64,000 nt of DNA. It comes from Marinilabilia rubra. Its GTDB lineage: Bacteria; Bacteroidota; Bacteroidia; Bacteroidales; Marinilabiliaceae. This document shows positions 8,046 through 17,448 of the stretch, in pieces. The stretch spans positions 1-64,000 of the forward strand of contig NZ_QEWP01000023.1 in NCBI RefSeq assembly GCF_003121985.1, written 5' to 3'. The position numbers and the translations under genes are program-made. Every line of letters begins with the position of its first letter. The stretch's first letter is position 1. The notes under the pieces are model-generated. The model saw only the letters and a program-made list of their open reading frames with translations. It was not told the origin of the DNA and searched no databases.

Positions 8046-11000
8046 ATGAATCAATTCAGAAATATAATATGTCTGCTATTTCTGGCGGTACTTATCATAA
8101 ATCCTGCAATAGCGCAGGATAACAGGACTTTTGAAACCAGGATAGCAGATCTTTTGGTGCAGATGCCTGTGGATGATGCTGAACATCGTGACCGCCTCAT
8201 GGAAGAGATGCTGACTCTTGAAAAAGAGGGAATGACCGATATTTGCGATCGCATAACCCCGCCGGGTGATGGCGATGACACGCGCGCCCGCTTTGCTGTG
8301 GGAAGTCTTTCCAAATATTTGAGTCAATCTGATCATGAGTCAGACCAGCAGCTTTGGGAGGGCGTTCTTCTGGATGCTTTAGAGAAAGCCCAAAACAAGG
8401 ATGTAAAAGCCTTTTTTATTCGAAACCTGGAATTTGCAGGAACTGATAAGAGTCTTGAAAGACTGGCAGTTTATATTGATAATGCAGATTTGGTTGCGCC
8501 TGTGATTAAAACCATTTTGCTGATTGATAAAAAAGTCGCGGCGGAAATCTTTTCGGAGAAGTTACCGGATGCATCAGAGGATGTTGCAGGAATGTTGATC
8601 AAAGGGCTGGGAAATAGTGGTGACAAAGCTTATGTGCCACAAATCGTTGAATATGCTGAGGATGCAAATGGTGAAGGCCAGCTTGTGGCCTGGGAGGCAC
8701 TATCTAAACTGCCTCATCCCGATGCGGAAAAGTATCTGATGAAAGCTGCCCGATCGGACGATTACAATGGACCAGCAGCCATTGCTTTACTGGATTACGC
8801 CAAAGTTGTGGCAGAGGAATACCCGTCAGAAGCTCTTTCCATCGCAGAAAAAGTTCAGAAAAAAACCGGCGATCTTCAGGTCAGTATACAGGCCATGTTG
8901 GTGCAGTCGGCCTTATTGATAGAGCCTGCCAGAACCGCCTTTCTGGTGAACCAAATGGAAAGTTCAAATACTGAATATCGTGGGGCGATCATTCAGGAGG
9001 CTATTAGGGTGAAATCTCCGGCCAGTCAATGGGTTGATTACCTGAAGGAGTCCGATTATCCGGGAAAGCAGGCAGAAGTACTTTACCTGCTTGGTAAGTT
9101 GGGGGATAATGAAGTGAAATCTGCCATCCCACAGTATTTGAATTCTAATAACTCAGACGTGAGGAATGAGGCTGCAATGACTTATGCCCTTTTAGCAAAG
9201 GGACAAGCAGTGGAGCCTTTGTTGGACTATCTGGAATCCCAATCCGGTGTGGCAGATCAGAAAGCCGGACTGGAAGCTTTATTGGTGGCTGCTTCCCGAG
9301 ACGAACTGTCACTGATGACCCAAAGATTTTCTTCTTTACCGGCAGAAGCTCAGGTTGCAGTGTTGAAGTGTTTTGCTGCAAGAGGCGATGCCCGGGCTTT
9401 TGATACTGTTTATAAAGCTGCCGATTCTGAGGAAGGTCAGGTTCGCCATGAAGCACTAAAAACTCTGAAGGAAGTTTCGGAAGAGCAAAATTTAAGAGCT
9501 CTGTTAAAGCTTTTCAATAGAATAACCAAAAAAGAGGTCATAAACTCTGTTGGAGAGGCTATTGTGGCAGCTGTTGAGTCGGCGCCGGATAAAGTGGCGG
9601 CTGTTCAATTGGTTTATCAGGCGGCTTCTTCTGATGATGAATCTGAAAAATACCTATCGGTCTTTAGCGGCATTGGAGGACGTGAATCGGTTGATGCCGT
9701 TTGGCAGGATTATAGTAAAAACAGTTCTCAAACCTCTCTGGAGGCACTAATAAATTGGAATGATCACTATGCCACTACTGTCTTACATCATGTTATTACA
9801 GGAGATTTTCCCCTCAGTCACAAAAGCAAAGTCTTTTATGGTTATGTGAATATGGTGGATGATGCGAACCTTCCGGATGACCAGAAGTTGTTGCTGCTTC
9901 GGAAAGTGATGGCTGAAGCGCAGGATGATGATCAAAAAGCGGCAGTTTTGGAGGCGGCAGGTGATTTGGATACTTTCCTGGCTTTTGTCTTCGCCCGTAA
10001 ATTCCTTGATGAAGAAAATCTGGCCGATTATGCTGCTAATGCCATGGCCAATATTGCTATGCCTGCCCCCGGCAAAGATACAGGACTTTCAGGGGATTTA
10101 ATCGAAGAAGGATTGAGAGAAGCCAAAGAAAAAATCACCGGTCAGGATGCTCAGTATCTTAAAATTGATATTGATAATTATTTGAAAGAGATGCCCGAAG
10201 GAACGGGTTATGTTTCCTTGTTTAACGGCAAAGACCTGAGTGGCTGGCAGGGTTTTGTGGCCAATCCCATAAAGAAAGCACAGCTTTCAGAAAGTGAGTT
10301 GGAAAATCTTCAGGAGAAGGCCAATGAAGAGATGCATGAAACCTGGTCCGTTCAGGATGGAAAGATTGTTTTCAACGGGAAGGGTGCCAATTTGTGCACA
10401 GTTGAGGAGTATGGCGACTTTGAAATGATCGTGGATTGGCGCATCACCAAAGATGGCGACAGTGGTATTTATCTGCGCGGTACGCCCCAGGTTCAGGTTT
10501 GGGACACATCTCGTGTTGAAGTTGGTGCCCAGGTAGGTTCCGGCGGATTGTACAACAACCAGAAGCATGAGAGTGACCCGCTGGTTGTGGCTGATAACCC
10601 CGTGGGTGACTGGAACACATTCCGTATAAAAATGGTGGGTGAAAAAGTAACCGTCTATCTTAATGGACAACTGGTTGTGGATAATGTGGTGATGGAAAAT
10701 TACTGGGACCGCAGTATGCCCATTTTTCCCGAAGGACCTGTTGAATTGCAGGCCCATGGCACGAATCTGGCCTTCAGGGATATTTATGTAAAGGAAATCG
10801 ACAGCAGTGCACACAATCTTACTGAAGAGGAGCAGGAAAAGGGTTTTGTAGCGTTGTTCAATGGCTCTGATCTTTCAGGCTGGCAAGGCAATAAAACAGA
10901 TTACCTGGTGGAAAAAGGACAAATTGTTGTTAAGCCTCAGGGAGGAGGTCATGGCAATCTGTTTACTGAAGAGGAGTATGATAACTTTATTTATCGCTTT

Positions 11001-11414
11001 GAATTTAAGTTAACTCCCGGCGCCAATAATGGGCTGGGGATTCGGGCTCCGCTTGTAGGTGATGCTGCTTATGTTGGTATGGAGCTGCAAATACTGGATA
11101 ATACTGCGCCCGTTTATGCCAATCTCAAACCCTACCAGTACCATGGTTCGGTGTATGGCGTGATTCCAGCAAAACGCGGATATCTGAAACCTGTGGGAGA
11201 ATGGAACAGTCAGGAAGTGATTGTGGATGGAACTCATGTTAAAGTTATTTTGAATGATCAGGTTATTTTGGATGGAGATATAGAGAAAGCTTCGGAGAAT
11301 GGAACCCTTGACGGAAAGGATCATCCGGGGTTGGATCGTATGTCCGGACATATTGGATTCCTTGGTCATGGATCGGTGGTCTATTTCCGTAATATTAGAA
11401 TTAAAAAACTGTAG
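8046..11414 (+). CDS. HEAT-repeat protein with two C-terminal DUF1080 (3-keto-disaccharide hydrolase-like) domains
   Basis: Exported protein of 1,122 residues. The start at 8046 gives MNQFRNIICLLFLAVLIINP and a signal peptide ending AIAQ; an upstream ATG at 7998 overlaps the previous gene and is less likely. Residues about 30-700 are helical HEAT-like repeats. Two DUF1080 domains follow, at about 719-915 (GYVSLFNGKDLSGWQGF) and 932-1122 (GFVALFNGSDLSGWQG); these are concanavalin-like folds, and relatives include 3-keto-glucoside/disaccharide hydrolases. With the preceding oxidoreductase this suggests oxidation of a sugar to a 3-keto form followed by non-canonical glycoside cleavage. The tandem DUF1080 plus HEAT layout is large for the family. 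Function is inferred. Confidence 0.8.
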   Translation: MNQFRNIICLLFLAVLIINPAIAQDNRTFETRIADLLVQMPVDDAEHRDRLMEEMLTLEKEGMTDICDRITPPGDGDDTRARFAVGSLSKYLSQSDHESDQQLWEGVLLDALEKAQNKDVKAFFIRNLEFAGTDKSLERLAVYIDNADLVAPVIKTILLIDKKVAAEIFSEKLPDASEDVAGMLIKGLGNSGDKAYVPQIVEYAEDANGEGQLVAWEALSKLPHPDAEKYLMKAARSDDYNGPAAIALLDYAKVVAEEYPSEALSIAEKVQKKTGDLQVSIQAMLVQSALLIEPARTAFLVNQMESSNTEYRGAIIQEAIRVKSPASQWVDYLKESDYPGKQAEVLYLLGKLGDNEVKSAIPQYLNSNNSDVRNEAAMTYALLAKGQAVEPLLDYLESQSGVADQKAGLEALLVAASRDELSLMTQRFSSLPAEAQVAVLKCFAARGDARAFDTVYKAADSEEGQVRHEALKTLKEVSEEQNLRALLKLFNRITKKEVINSVGEAIVAAVESAPDKVAAVQLVYQAASSDDESEKYLSVFSGIGGRESVDAVWQDYSKNSSQTSLEALINWNDHYATTVLHHVITGDFPLSHKSKVFYGYVNMVDDANLPDDQKLLLLRKVMAEAQDDDQKAAVLEAAGDLDTFLAFVFARKFLDEENLADYAANAMANIAMPAPGKDTGLSGDLIEEGLREAKEKITGQDAQYLKIDIDNYLKEMPEGTGYVSLFNGKDLSGWQGFVANPIKKAQLSESELENLQEKANEEMHETWSVQDGKIVFNGKGANLCTVEEYGDFEMIVDWRITKDGDSGIYLRGTPQVQVWDTSRVEVGAQVGSGGLYNNQKHESDPLVVADNPVGDWNTFRIKMVGEKVTVYLNGQLVVDNVVMENYWDRSMPIFPEGPVELQAHGTNLAFRDIYVKEIDSSAHNLTEEEQEKGFVALFNGSDLSGWQGNKTDYLVEKGQIVVKPQGGGHGNLFTEEEYDNFIYRFEFKLTPGANNGLGIRAPLVGDAAYVGMELQILDNTAPVYANLKPYQYHGSVYGVIPAKRGYLKPVGEWNSQEVIVDGTHVKVILNDQVILDGDIEKASENGTLDGKDHPGLDRMSGHIGFLGHGSVVYFRNIRIKKL

Positions 11415-11436
11415 CTTCTTTCATTGATTATCTGTG

Positions 11437-11471
11437 AGGTTCTCCGGTGTCTTTACTGGAGAGCCTCTTTA
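11437..11471 (+). terminator. Rho-independent terminator after the DUF1080 gene
   Basis: GAGGTTCTCC (11437-11446) pairs with GGAGAGCCTC (11459-11468) around a 12-base loop and is followed by TTTAATT. It separates the oxidoreductase/DUF1080 pair from the GntR gene. Confidence 0.75.
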
Positions 11472-11524
11472 ATTGATTGAAATGTGTTTTGTTGCGATTT
11501 TTTGAAATTAGAGTGATGGTGGTA

Positions 11525-11555
11525 TTGGCAACTGTAGAAAACTTTTTTATATTTG
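11525..11555 (+). promoter_or_regulatory. Bacteroidetes-type promoter of the GntR regulator
   Basis: TTG at 11525-11527, 20 bases, then TATATTTG at 11548-11555, matching the -33/-7 consensus. It is followed by TTTGT-N-ACAAA symmetry around 11552-11573 that could be an autoregulatory operator. The ATG is at 11581, with AAAGG as ribosome binding site. Confidence 0.7.
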
Positions 11556-11580
11556 TCCATATGTTTGAACAAAGGTTTTT

Positions 11581-12309
11581 ATGGATTTGAAAGTTGATCA
11601 TAACAGTCCGGTGCCACTTCATGCGCAGGTGGAAAAATTACTTCGGGAGTTAATAAAACAATCTCCCTTTCGTGAGGGTGCTTTTTTACCAAGGGAGGTT
11701 GAATTGGCCAAAGAGTTGGGGATTTCCCGAAATACACTTCGTCAGGCCACCAATAAACTTGAGTATGAAGGACTGCTGATGCGAAAGAAAGGGGTTGGTA
11801 CTAAGGTAGCAGAACAGAGCGTGGTGACACATCTTCAACAATGGCAGAGTTTTACTCAGGAGATGAATGAGCAGGGAGTGAAATTCAAAAATTACAAACT
11901 GGTCACTGAATGGGTTGAAGCCGGTGAAAAGGTAGGTCGTTTTTTTGAATTGCCTGAGGATGTACTTGTATTAAAAGTAAGTCGCTTACGTGGAGATGAT
12001 GAAGGACCTTTTGTGTTTTTCGAGAGTTTTTTTCATCCGAGGATTGGACTTACCGGTGAAGAGAATTTTTCCCGTCCCCTTTACGATATTCTGGAGCATG
12101 ATTGTAATGTAATTCCATCACTTTCAAAGGAAAAAATTAAAGCCAGATTGGCTACCTCTATTACTGCCGGACGTTTAAAAATAAGTCAGGGCGAACCGGT
12201 ATTGGTGAGGGAGCGATTTGTTTATGATGCAGGGGAGTTACCCCTGGAATACAATCTGGGCTTTTACCGGGCAGATAAATTCACTTATACCATTGATATC
12301 AGGAGGTGA
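11581..12309 (+). CDS. GntR family transcriptional regulator (HutC/UTRA type)
   Basis: A 242-residue cytoplasmic repressor. Residues about 8-75 are the GntR winged helix (PLHAQVEKLLRELI, then LPREVELAKELGISRNTLRQA). Residues about 90-240 match a UTRA effector-binding domain of the HutC subfamily (VLKVSRLRGDDEGPFVFFES, ending YNLGFYRADKFTYTIDIRR). UTRA domains bind small metabolites such as sugar phosphates. It has its own strong promoter and precedes a ROK sugar kinase by 264 bases, so a phosphorylated or free sugar from this locus is the likely effector; that is inference. Confidence 0.9.
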   Translation: MDLKVDHNSPVPLHAQVEKLLRELIKQSPFREGAFLPREVELAKELGISRNTLRQATNKLEYEGLLMRKKGVGTKVAEQSVVTHLQQWQSFTQEMNEQGVKFKNYKLVTEWVEAGEKVGRFFELPEDVLVLKVSRLRGDDEGPFVFFESFFHPRIGLTGEENFSRPLYDILEHDCNVIPSLSKEKIKARLATSITAGRLKISQGEPVLVRERFVYDAGELPLEYNLGFYRADKFTYTIDIRR

Positions 12310-12573
12310 GAAACATCCGGTCTGATTCATTTATAGGTCATATCAGTCTCCGGTAAGTAATTAACTTTTTAATTGTAAAAGCAATACTTCGCTAAACCTT
12401 TACAATAGGCTTGTGATCAGCTTTTTATGTTTAAGTGAATATTTGAGTTTACATGCACATTTTCAATATCATACGATTCATCTTACATCTAATCCCGATG
12501 CTTCGGGAAAAATCTAACGATCTATTTTTATTGATGATCGCCCTGAACAATGACTTGAAAAACCATAAAAACT

Positions 12574-13509
12574 ATGAACAGGATTGCAATTGGAGTTGAT
12601 GTTGGAGGCAGCCATATTAGCTGCATGGCCTTCGATCTGGATAAAAGAACTTTTTTGAGAGATTCATTTTCCGAAAACGATTTGGACAATCATGCCCCTG
12701 CCAATGAAATTATTGATGTGTGGGGGCGAACTCTCAGTAAGACCATCAGAAAGGTGGGGTTGGGACGTTTGGAGGGGGTTGGATTCGCCATGCCCGGACC
12801 ATTTGATTATGTGAAAGGTATTCCTCAGTTTACAGGTGAAAATCAAAAATATGAAAATATCTACGGGATTAATATCTCTGTGGCTTTAAGAAAGTACCTG
12901 GAACTACCCATTGGTTTTCCTATCCGGTTTATCAATGATGCCACGGCTTTTGCCATAGGGGAGGATTGGATGGGAAATGCGGAAGGATTTGACCGTTCTC
13001 TTGCGATTACATTGGGAACTGGTTTTGGAGCGGCATTTTTGGAGAATGGATTACCGGTGGTTTCAGGGGATCGGGTTCCGCAGATGGGATGTCTTTATCA
13101 CCTGTCATTTGAAGATGGTACAGCCGATGATTATTTTTCAACTCGCGGACTGGTTGATCGCTACAACCGTAAAACCGGGAAAGAAGTGGAGGGGGGGCGT
13201 GAAGTGGCTGAAGCTGCTATGAGTGAAGAGGCTGCAAAGGAAGTGTATCATGATTTTGGAAGCAAACTGGCAGATTTTCTGGAGCCATGGATGAATAAAT
13301 TCGGGGTTCAGGCACTGGTTATTGGCGGAAATATTTCAAAAGCTTTCGATTTATTCGGGCCTGCTCTTAAAGATGCTTTCCAACAAAAGGGAATCAATGC
13401 AGAGGTCCGCATTTCCCAGCTAAAAGAGTCAGCAGCCATGGCTGGTGGTTCTCGTCTGGCTGATTCAAAATTTTGGAGACGGGTGTCCCCTTTTCTGAAA
13501 GAGATGTAG
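12574..13509 (+). CDS. ROK family sugar kinase (possible mannokinase/glucokinase)
   Basis: A 311-residue cytoplasmic ROK protein without a DNA-binding domain, hence probably a kinase phosphorylating a hexose with ATP. Motifs seen: the phosphate-binding start GVDVGGSHI, GFAMPGPFDY, the catalytic-Asp segment FINDATAFAIGE, and the adenosine segment ITLGTGFGAAF. The classic ROK zinc motif CxCGxxGCxE is absent, as in some Bacteroidetes ROK kinases. A mannose-6-phosphate isomerase lies about 2 kb downstream and GH92 mannosidases beyond, so mannose is a reasonable but unproven substrate. Downstream is a 700-bp repeat region rather than a gene. Confidence 0.85.
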   Translation: MNRIAIGVDVGGSHISCMAFDLDKRTFLRDSFSENDLDNHAPANEIIDVWGRTLSKTIRKVGLGRLEGVGFAMPGPFDYVKGIPQFTGENQKYENIYGINISVALRKYLELPIGFPIRFINDATAFAIGEDWMGNAEGFDRSLAITLGTGFGAAFLENGLPVVSGDRVPQMGCLYHLSFEDGTADDYFSTRGLVDRYNRKTGKEVEGGREVAEAAMSEEAAKEVYHDFGSKLADFLEPWMNKFGVQALVIGGNISKAFDLFGPALKDAFQQKGINAEVRISQLKESAAMAGGSRLADSKFWRRVSPFLKEM

Positions 13510-14218
13510 CAGGGGGTATAGTGGATAGTTATAGTCATTAGATAATTGAATAGAAGTTGGAGGATAGAGGCTGGAAGCCAGATGTTAGAGTCTAAGATGT
13601 TAGAAACTATACTTTGAAACACATAAGACATAACTTGTCCCGCCACATTCGGGATAAGAAAACAGAAGATTTTTGAACCATAACTTGTTTTGGGGCCCTG
13701 AAAAGGGTCCAATCTGGATAACCCCGGGTGAAAACCCGGGGCGAGAAGCCATAAAAACACTGGGTCCCCGAATGGGGGCCAACTATTAATTCTGACATAA
13801 AAAAGAAAACATTGCATCGTAAATTGACAAAGTCACCCGCTGCTGGTGCGGATTTGAAATCCGCACCTCCTTAGCCATGGATTTGAAATCCATTTTAATT
13901 AGTGCCCGTCTATAAAGTCGGGAAAGTTTGTGAAAAGTCATGGGGCTGGTCAGAGAGTTCCAGTTGCAAGGCCTGCCCCGATTTTTTCTTCGGGGGCTTG
14001 CGAGGCTCCCCAAAATTCGCAGTCCCGATCCTTCGGGATGAGTATTTTGGGAGCAAGCCTAACAATGCACATGGTACTTTATGGACAGATGCTATTTTAG
14101 GAAATTTTGATGAAGTATAAGAGCTCAAGACCAGAAAACATCTCAAAGGATAAAACTTAAACAGTTTCTTAACCATCATCTTAAATCTAATGTCTAATAA
14201 TCTAACAATCTATTGGTA
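13510..14218. repeat. ~700-bp cluster of palindromes and heptamer repeats
   Basis: No gene is seen. A heptamer array occupies 13550-13610; on the minus strand it reads TTCTAAC/ATCTGGC/TTCCAGC. Next come GC-rich palindromes: CCCCGGGTGAAAACCCGGGG (about 13722-13741), a GGGTCCCC...GGGGGCC pair (about 13761-13780), GTGCGGATTTGAAATCCGCAC (about 13846-13866), ATGGATTTGAAATCCAT (13877-13893) and AGTCCCGATCCTTCGGGAT (14021-14039). A plus-strand ATCTAAT/ATCTAAC stretch (14180-14212) leads to the next start. It resembles an REP/BIME-like mosaic. Confidence 0.65.
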
Positions 14219-15517
14219 ATGTTACATTTAAAAAAAACAATTTTCCCCGTTTGGGGAGCCGCTTTGCTTTTAGTTTTAGCCGCTTGTTCATCAGTCAATA
14301 AGGAGAAAGAGGAGCTTGCGGAGAAAATATCTTCCGAAACTTCCATTCCTTTTACAAAAGAGAAAGCACTTGAGATTGTAAAAACAGGTTTCAATGCAGG
14401 TGATAGTTATGGCGAGGTGTGGATCAGGGATTACAATACCTTTATTGAATTGTCTGCAGAAGTTTTTCCTGCTGAGGTTTTGAAAGAAAATCTGTTGGTA
14501 TTCTTCCGGCTTCAGGGTGAAGATGGAAATATTGTTGATGGTTTTATACCCACCGAAAAGGCCGGGGCCGGGTATGATTACATTTATTCCGATCTGGAAC
14601 CACGTTATGCGGGACACAAAAATACGGTTGAAACCGATCAGGAATCCTCATTGATACAATCGGTCTATAAATATATTCAGGCTACAGGTGATCAATCCAT
14701 TTTGGATGAGGAAATCGGTGGGCGATCTGTTGCTCAGAGAATGGAAGATGCCCTTAATTTTCTTTTGGAAGAGCGTTACTCTGAAAAATACGGGTTGCTT
14801 TGGGGTGCTACCACTGCCGATTGGGGCGACGTGCAACCGGAGCACGACTGGGGTGTGTTTTTGACCGATGATTCGCACTTATGTGTGGATATTTACGACA
14901 ATGCCATGTTTTTGATTGCCATTGAAAACTATATGGAAATGGTTCCGGGGAAAAAGGCAGTCTGGACTGAAGTGCACAAAAAGTTTGCTGCCAACAGCCG
15001 CAAGGTTCTATGGGATGAGAAGAATCAAAAGTTCTATCCCCATCGTTATCTGGATGATTCTCCTTTTCCGAACGATTTTAATGAAGACCAGATTTTTTAC
15101 CATGGCGGAACCGCTGTGGCTATTGAAGCAGGCTTACTATCAAAGGATGAGATTCAGGCTTCATTGATGCAGATGAAAGCAAATGTGAATGCCATAGGTG
15201 CAGGTTCCATCGGATTGACACTTTACCCGGCCTATCCGGAAGGGTTCTTTAAAAATAAAGGTATGTACCCCTATGGTTATCAGAATGGGGGAGACTGGAC
15301 CTGGTTTGGGGCCCGCATGATTCAGCAACTGATTCGTTATGGTTTTTTGACCGATGCTTATGAACAGCTGTTACCTATGACCCGACGTGTGGAGGAGAAT
15401 AATGGTTTCTATGAGTGGTACACTGTTGAAAATGAGCCCAAAGGATCCGGTACTTTTCGCGGATCGGCCGGAGTGCTTTATACAGCCATTGAAATGCTTG
15501 AAGATGAACTGAAATAA
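14219..15517 (+). CDS. Six-hairpin (alpha/alpha)6-barrel glycoside hydrolase, lipoprotein
   Basis: Predicted lipoprotein of 432 residues: MLHLKKTIFPVWGAALLLVLAACS. The ATG at 14219 is chosen over a TTG two codons upstream. The body looks like an (alpha/alpha)6-barrel glycosidase related to the GH63/amylo-glucosidase-like group: VWIRDYNTF (likely acid-containing WxRD), HKNTVETDQES, YGLLWGATTADWGDVQP, NGGDWTWFGARMI, and a C-terminal NNGFYEWY...GTFRGSAGVL. It shares all these blocks with the paralogue at 20605. I cannot assign a CAZy family; its motifs do not look like GH125 exo-mannosidases. Its place in a GH92-rich locus suggests action on a mannose- or glucose-capped alpha-glycan. A terminator follows. 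Confidence 0.75.
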   Translation: MLHLKKTIFPVWGAALLLVLAACSSVNKEKEELAEKISSETSIPFTKEKALEIVKTGFNAGDSYGEVWIRDYNTFIELSAEVFPAEVLKENLLVFFRLQGEDGNIVDGFIPTEKAGAGYDYIYSDLEPRYAGHKNTVETDQESSLIQSVYKYIQATGDQSILDEEIGGRSVAQRMEDALNFLLEERYSEKYGLLWGATTADWGDVQPEHDWGVFLTDDSHLCVDIYDNAMFLIAIENYMEMVPGKKAVWTEVHKKFAANSRKVLWDEKNQKFYPHRYLDDSPFPNDFNEDQIFYHGGTAVAIEAGLLSKDEIQASLMQMKANVNAIGAGSIGLTLYPAYPEGFFKNKGMYPYGYQNGGDWTWFGARMIQQLIRYGFLTDAYEQLLPMTRRVEENNGFYEWYTVENEPKGSGTFRGSAGVLYTAIEMLEDELK

Positions 15518-15530
15518 TTTTTTTGATTAC

Positions 15531-15556
15531 CCGCCTACCGGGAGGCAGGCTTTTTT
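15531..15556 (+). terminator. Terminator-like hairpin after the first six-hairpin gene
   Basis: CCGCCT (15531-15536) pairs imperfectly with AGGCAGG (15543-15549) and is followed by a six-T run (15551-15556). It may only attenuate transcription into the isomerase gene. Confidence 0.6.
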
Positions 15557-15653
15557 GTGTCAAGACAAAAAAAGAATTGGGGTGAAAGGGGCAAAGCCCC
15601 TATATCTATTGGCCTTGGGAATATAATTGGCTATTCATAAATGATAATAGGGA

Positions 15654-17417
15654 ATGGAAAAGTACAGAGAAACTGAGCAGTATTTATTGCCGGAAGAAAA
15701 GGAGACCCCCGGTCTCGGGCACTACGATATTTATCCTTCAATTAGACTACCCGAGGGAGCCATCAGTGAAGGTGTAGATGCTTTGGCGCGGTTAATTGCC
15801 AATCATAACAGAGTCATTATTGATGGTTTTGAAGGGGTGTTTTTCAAAGAGCTGGAGACAGCATTAAAACAGGAACTTGAAAAGGCGGGGCGCACTGTGA
15901 AAATTTTCCATGTTGCCGATGCATTAAAACCTCAGAAAACGATTGATGAGATGGTGGAGCCTTTTCTGGGGGGCGATGATCCGGTTTTTGGCACCAGAAC
16001 AACACTTTCTCTTAATGATTTCTTTGACAACCATAAACTTTCTGCATTAGAGCCTGATAAATCAACAGATATAAATATTCTGACCGGGCCGGGTGCTGCG
16101 CTTGCGGGATGGGATGGTTTACTGGTGTATGTGGATTTACCCAAGAATGAGCTCCAGTTCAGGGCCAGGGCCGGCAGCGTTACTAATTTGGGCGTTCATC
16201 AGCCGGAGGCCCCCAAAATGATGTATAAAAGATTCTACTTTGTTGATTGGGTGGTGCTGAACAAACACAAACAGACCTTACTGTCTGAGGTGGATGTGTT
16301 TGTGGATGGTCAGGGACCTAAACGTTACAATTTGGCAATTGGCGACATTATTCGTAAAGCCCTCAGGCGGATGGGGCAAAATATGTTTCGTGTGCGCCCT
16401 TGGTTTGAGCCTGGAGCCTGGGGCGGACAATGGATCAGAAACCGGATTGGTGGCCTGAATAAAGATGTTATTAATTATGCCTGGTCTTTTGAGTTGATTA
16501 CCCCTGAAAACGGACTGCTTTTTGAGAGTGACGGCCACTTGCTTGAGTTGTCATTTGATGTGCTTATGTTTCAGGAATCGGATAATGTTTTGGGACAACA
16601 TGCCGCAGAATATGGGGTAGAATTCCCCATTCGTTTCGATTTTCTCGATACTTTCGACGGCGGAAATCTGTCTGTTCAATGCCATCCACAAAAGGAATAT
16701 ATAAAAAAGCATTTTGGCGAGAATTTTACCCAGGAGGAGACTTATTACATTCTGGATGCCGGAGAAAGCGCAAAATGTTATTTGGGGTTTCAGGAGGATA
16801 TTGACCCTGATAAATTTGAAAAAGACCTCAAATTCAGCGCTCAAAAAGGTGAGACTATTGACATCACCCGTCATGTTCAGGTGCTTGATTCTCATAAACA
16901 CGACTTGTTTTTGATACCTCCCGGAACCATTCATGGGTCTGGAATTGACAATCTTGTTCTGGAAATAAGTACTACGCCTTACATTTTTACTTTTAAAATG
17001 TACGACTGGATGCGGTTGGATCTGGACGGGAAACCCCGCCCTTTGAATATTGATCGGGGGATGGAAAATCTCTGTTTTGACCGTAAGGGAGAGTATGTAA
17101 CGAATAAGCTGATTTCGCATCCGGTACTGTTGGACGAGGGAAGTGACTGGCAGCTTTATCATCTGCCCACTCATGAAAAACATTCTTACGATGTACACAG
17201 ATATCATTTCGATTGGGAGGTGGAAATTAGTACTGAAGGCAAATGCCATGTCTTGTCACTGGTAGAGGGTTCATCCATCGTTGTTGAAACAAAAAACGGA
17301 ATGAAAAGTCGTTACAATTTTGCAGAAACTTTTGTGGTGTCAGCTGCTGCCGGTAGTTACAGAATTATTAATGAAGGAGAGGGAAGTGCCATTGTGGTAA
17401 AAGCCTTTATGAAATAA
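15654..17417 (+). CDS. manA: Class I mannose-6-phosphate isomerase with a kinase-like N-terminal domain
   Basis: A 587-residue cytoplasmic enzyme converting mannose-6-phosphate to fructose-6-phosphate. The C-terminal part, from about residue 245, is the zinc cupin isomerase: metal ligands fit Q342 and H344 ([10 protein letters not shown]), E362 (EETYYIL) and H427 (PPGTIHGSG). The first ~230 residues resemble a uridine-kinase-like P-loop fold, but the expected Walker A site reads [13 protein letters not shown] without the GKS/T core, so nucleotide binding is doubtful. At 587 residues it is nearly twice the length of the short bacterial isomerases. The next gene, a GH92, begins 31 bases downstream, linking glycan cleavage to mannose metabolism. 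Confidence 0.88.
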   Translation: MEKYRETEQYLLPEEKETPGLGHYDIYPSIRLPEGAISEGVDALARLIANHNRVIIDGFEGVFFKELETALKQELEKAGRTVKIFHVADALKPQKTIDEMVEPFLGGDDPVFGTRTTLSLNDFFDNHKLSALEPDKSTDINILTGPGAALAGWDGLLVYVDLPKNELQFRARAGSVTNLGVHQPEAPKMMYKRFYFVDWVVLNKHKQTLLSEVDVFVDGQGPKRYNLAIGDIIRKALRRMGQNMFRVRPWFEPGAWGGQWIRNRIGGLNKDVINYAWSFELITPENGLLFESDGHLLELSFDVLMFQESDNVLGQHAAEYGVEFPIRFDFLDTFDGGNLSVQCHPQKEYIKKHFGENFTQEETYYILDAGESAKCYLGFQEDIDPDKFEKDLKFSAQKGETIDITRHVQVLDSHKHDLFLIPPGTIHGSGIDNLVLEISTTPYIFTFKMYDWMRLDLDGKPRPLNIDRGMENLCFDRKGEYVTNKLISHPVLLDEGSDWQLYHLPTHEKHSYDVHRYHFDWEVEISTEGKCHVLSLVEGSSIVVETKNGMKSRYNFAETFVVSAAAGSYRIINEGEGSAIVVKAFMK

Positions 17418-17448
17418 GATTTCCGGGTAATGCAAAAAATCTACATTC

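Noticed and set aside
12310-12360. Terminator after the GntR gene
   Set aside because: CCGG...CCGG and CTGAT...ATCAG can pair, but the arms are weak, the loop is long and there is no T-run.
14219-15517. Assignment of the six-hairpin genes to GH125
   Set aside because: The GH125 active-site segments I know (MWLRDSxxQ type followed by WxxDSLCYPI) are absent; only the general WxRD feature is shared.
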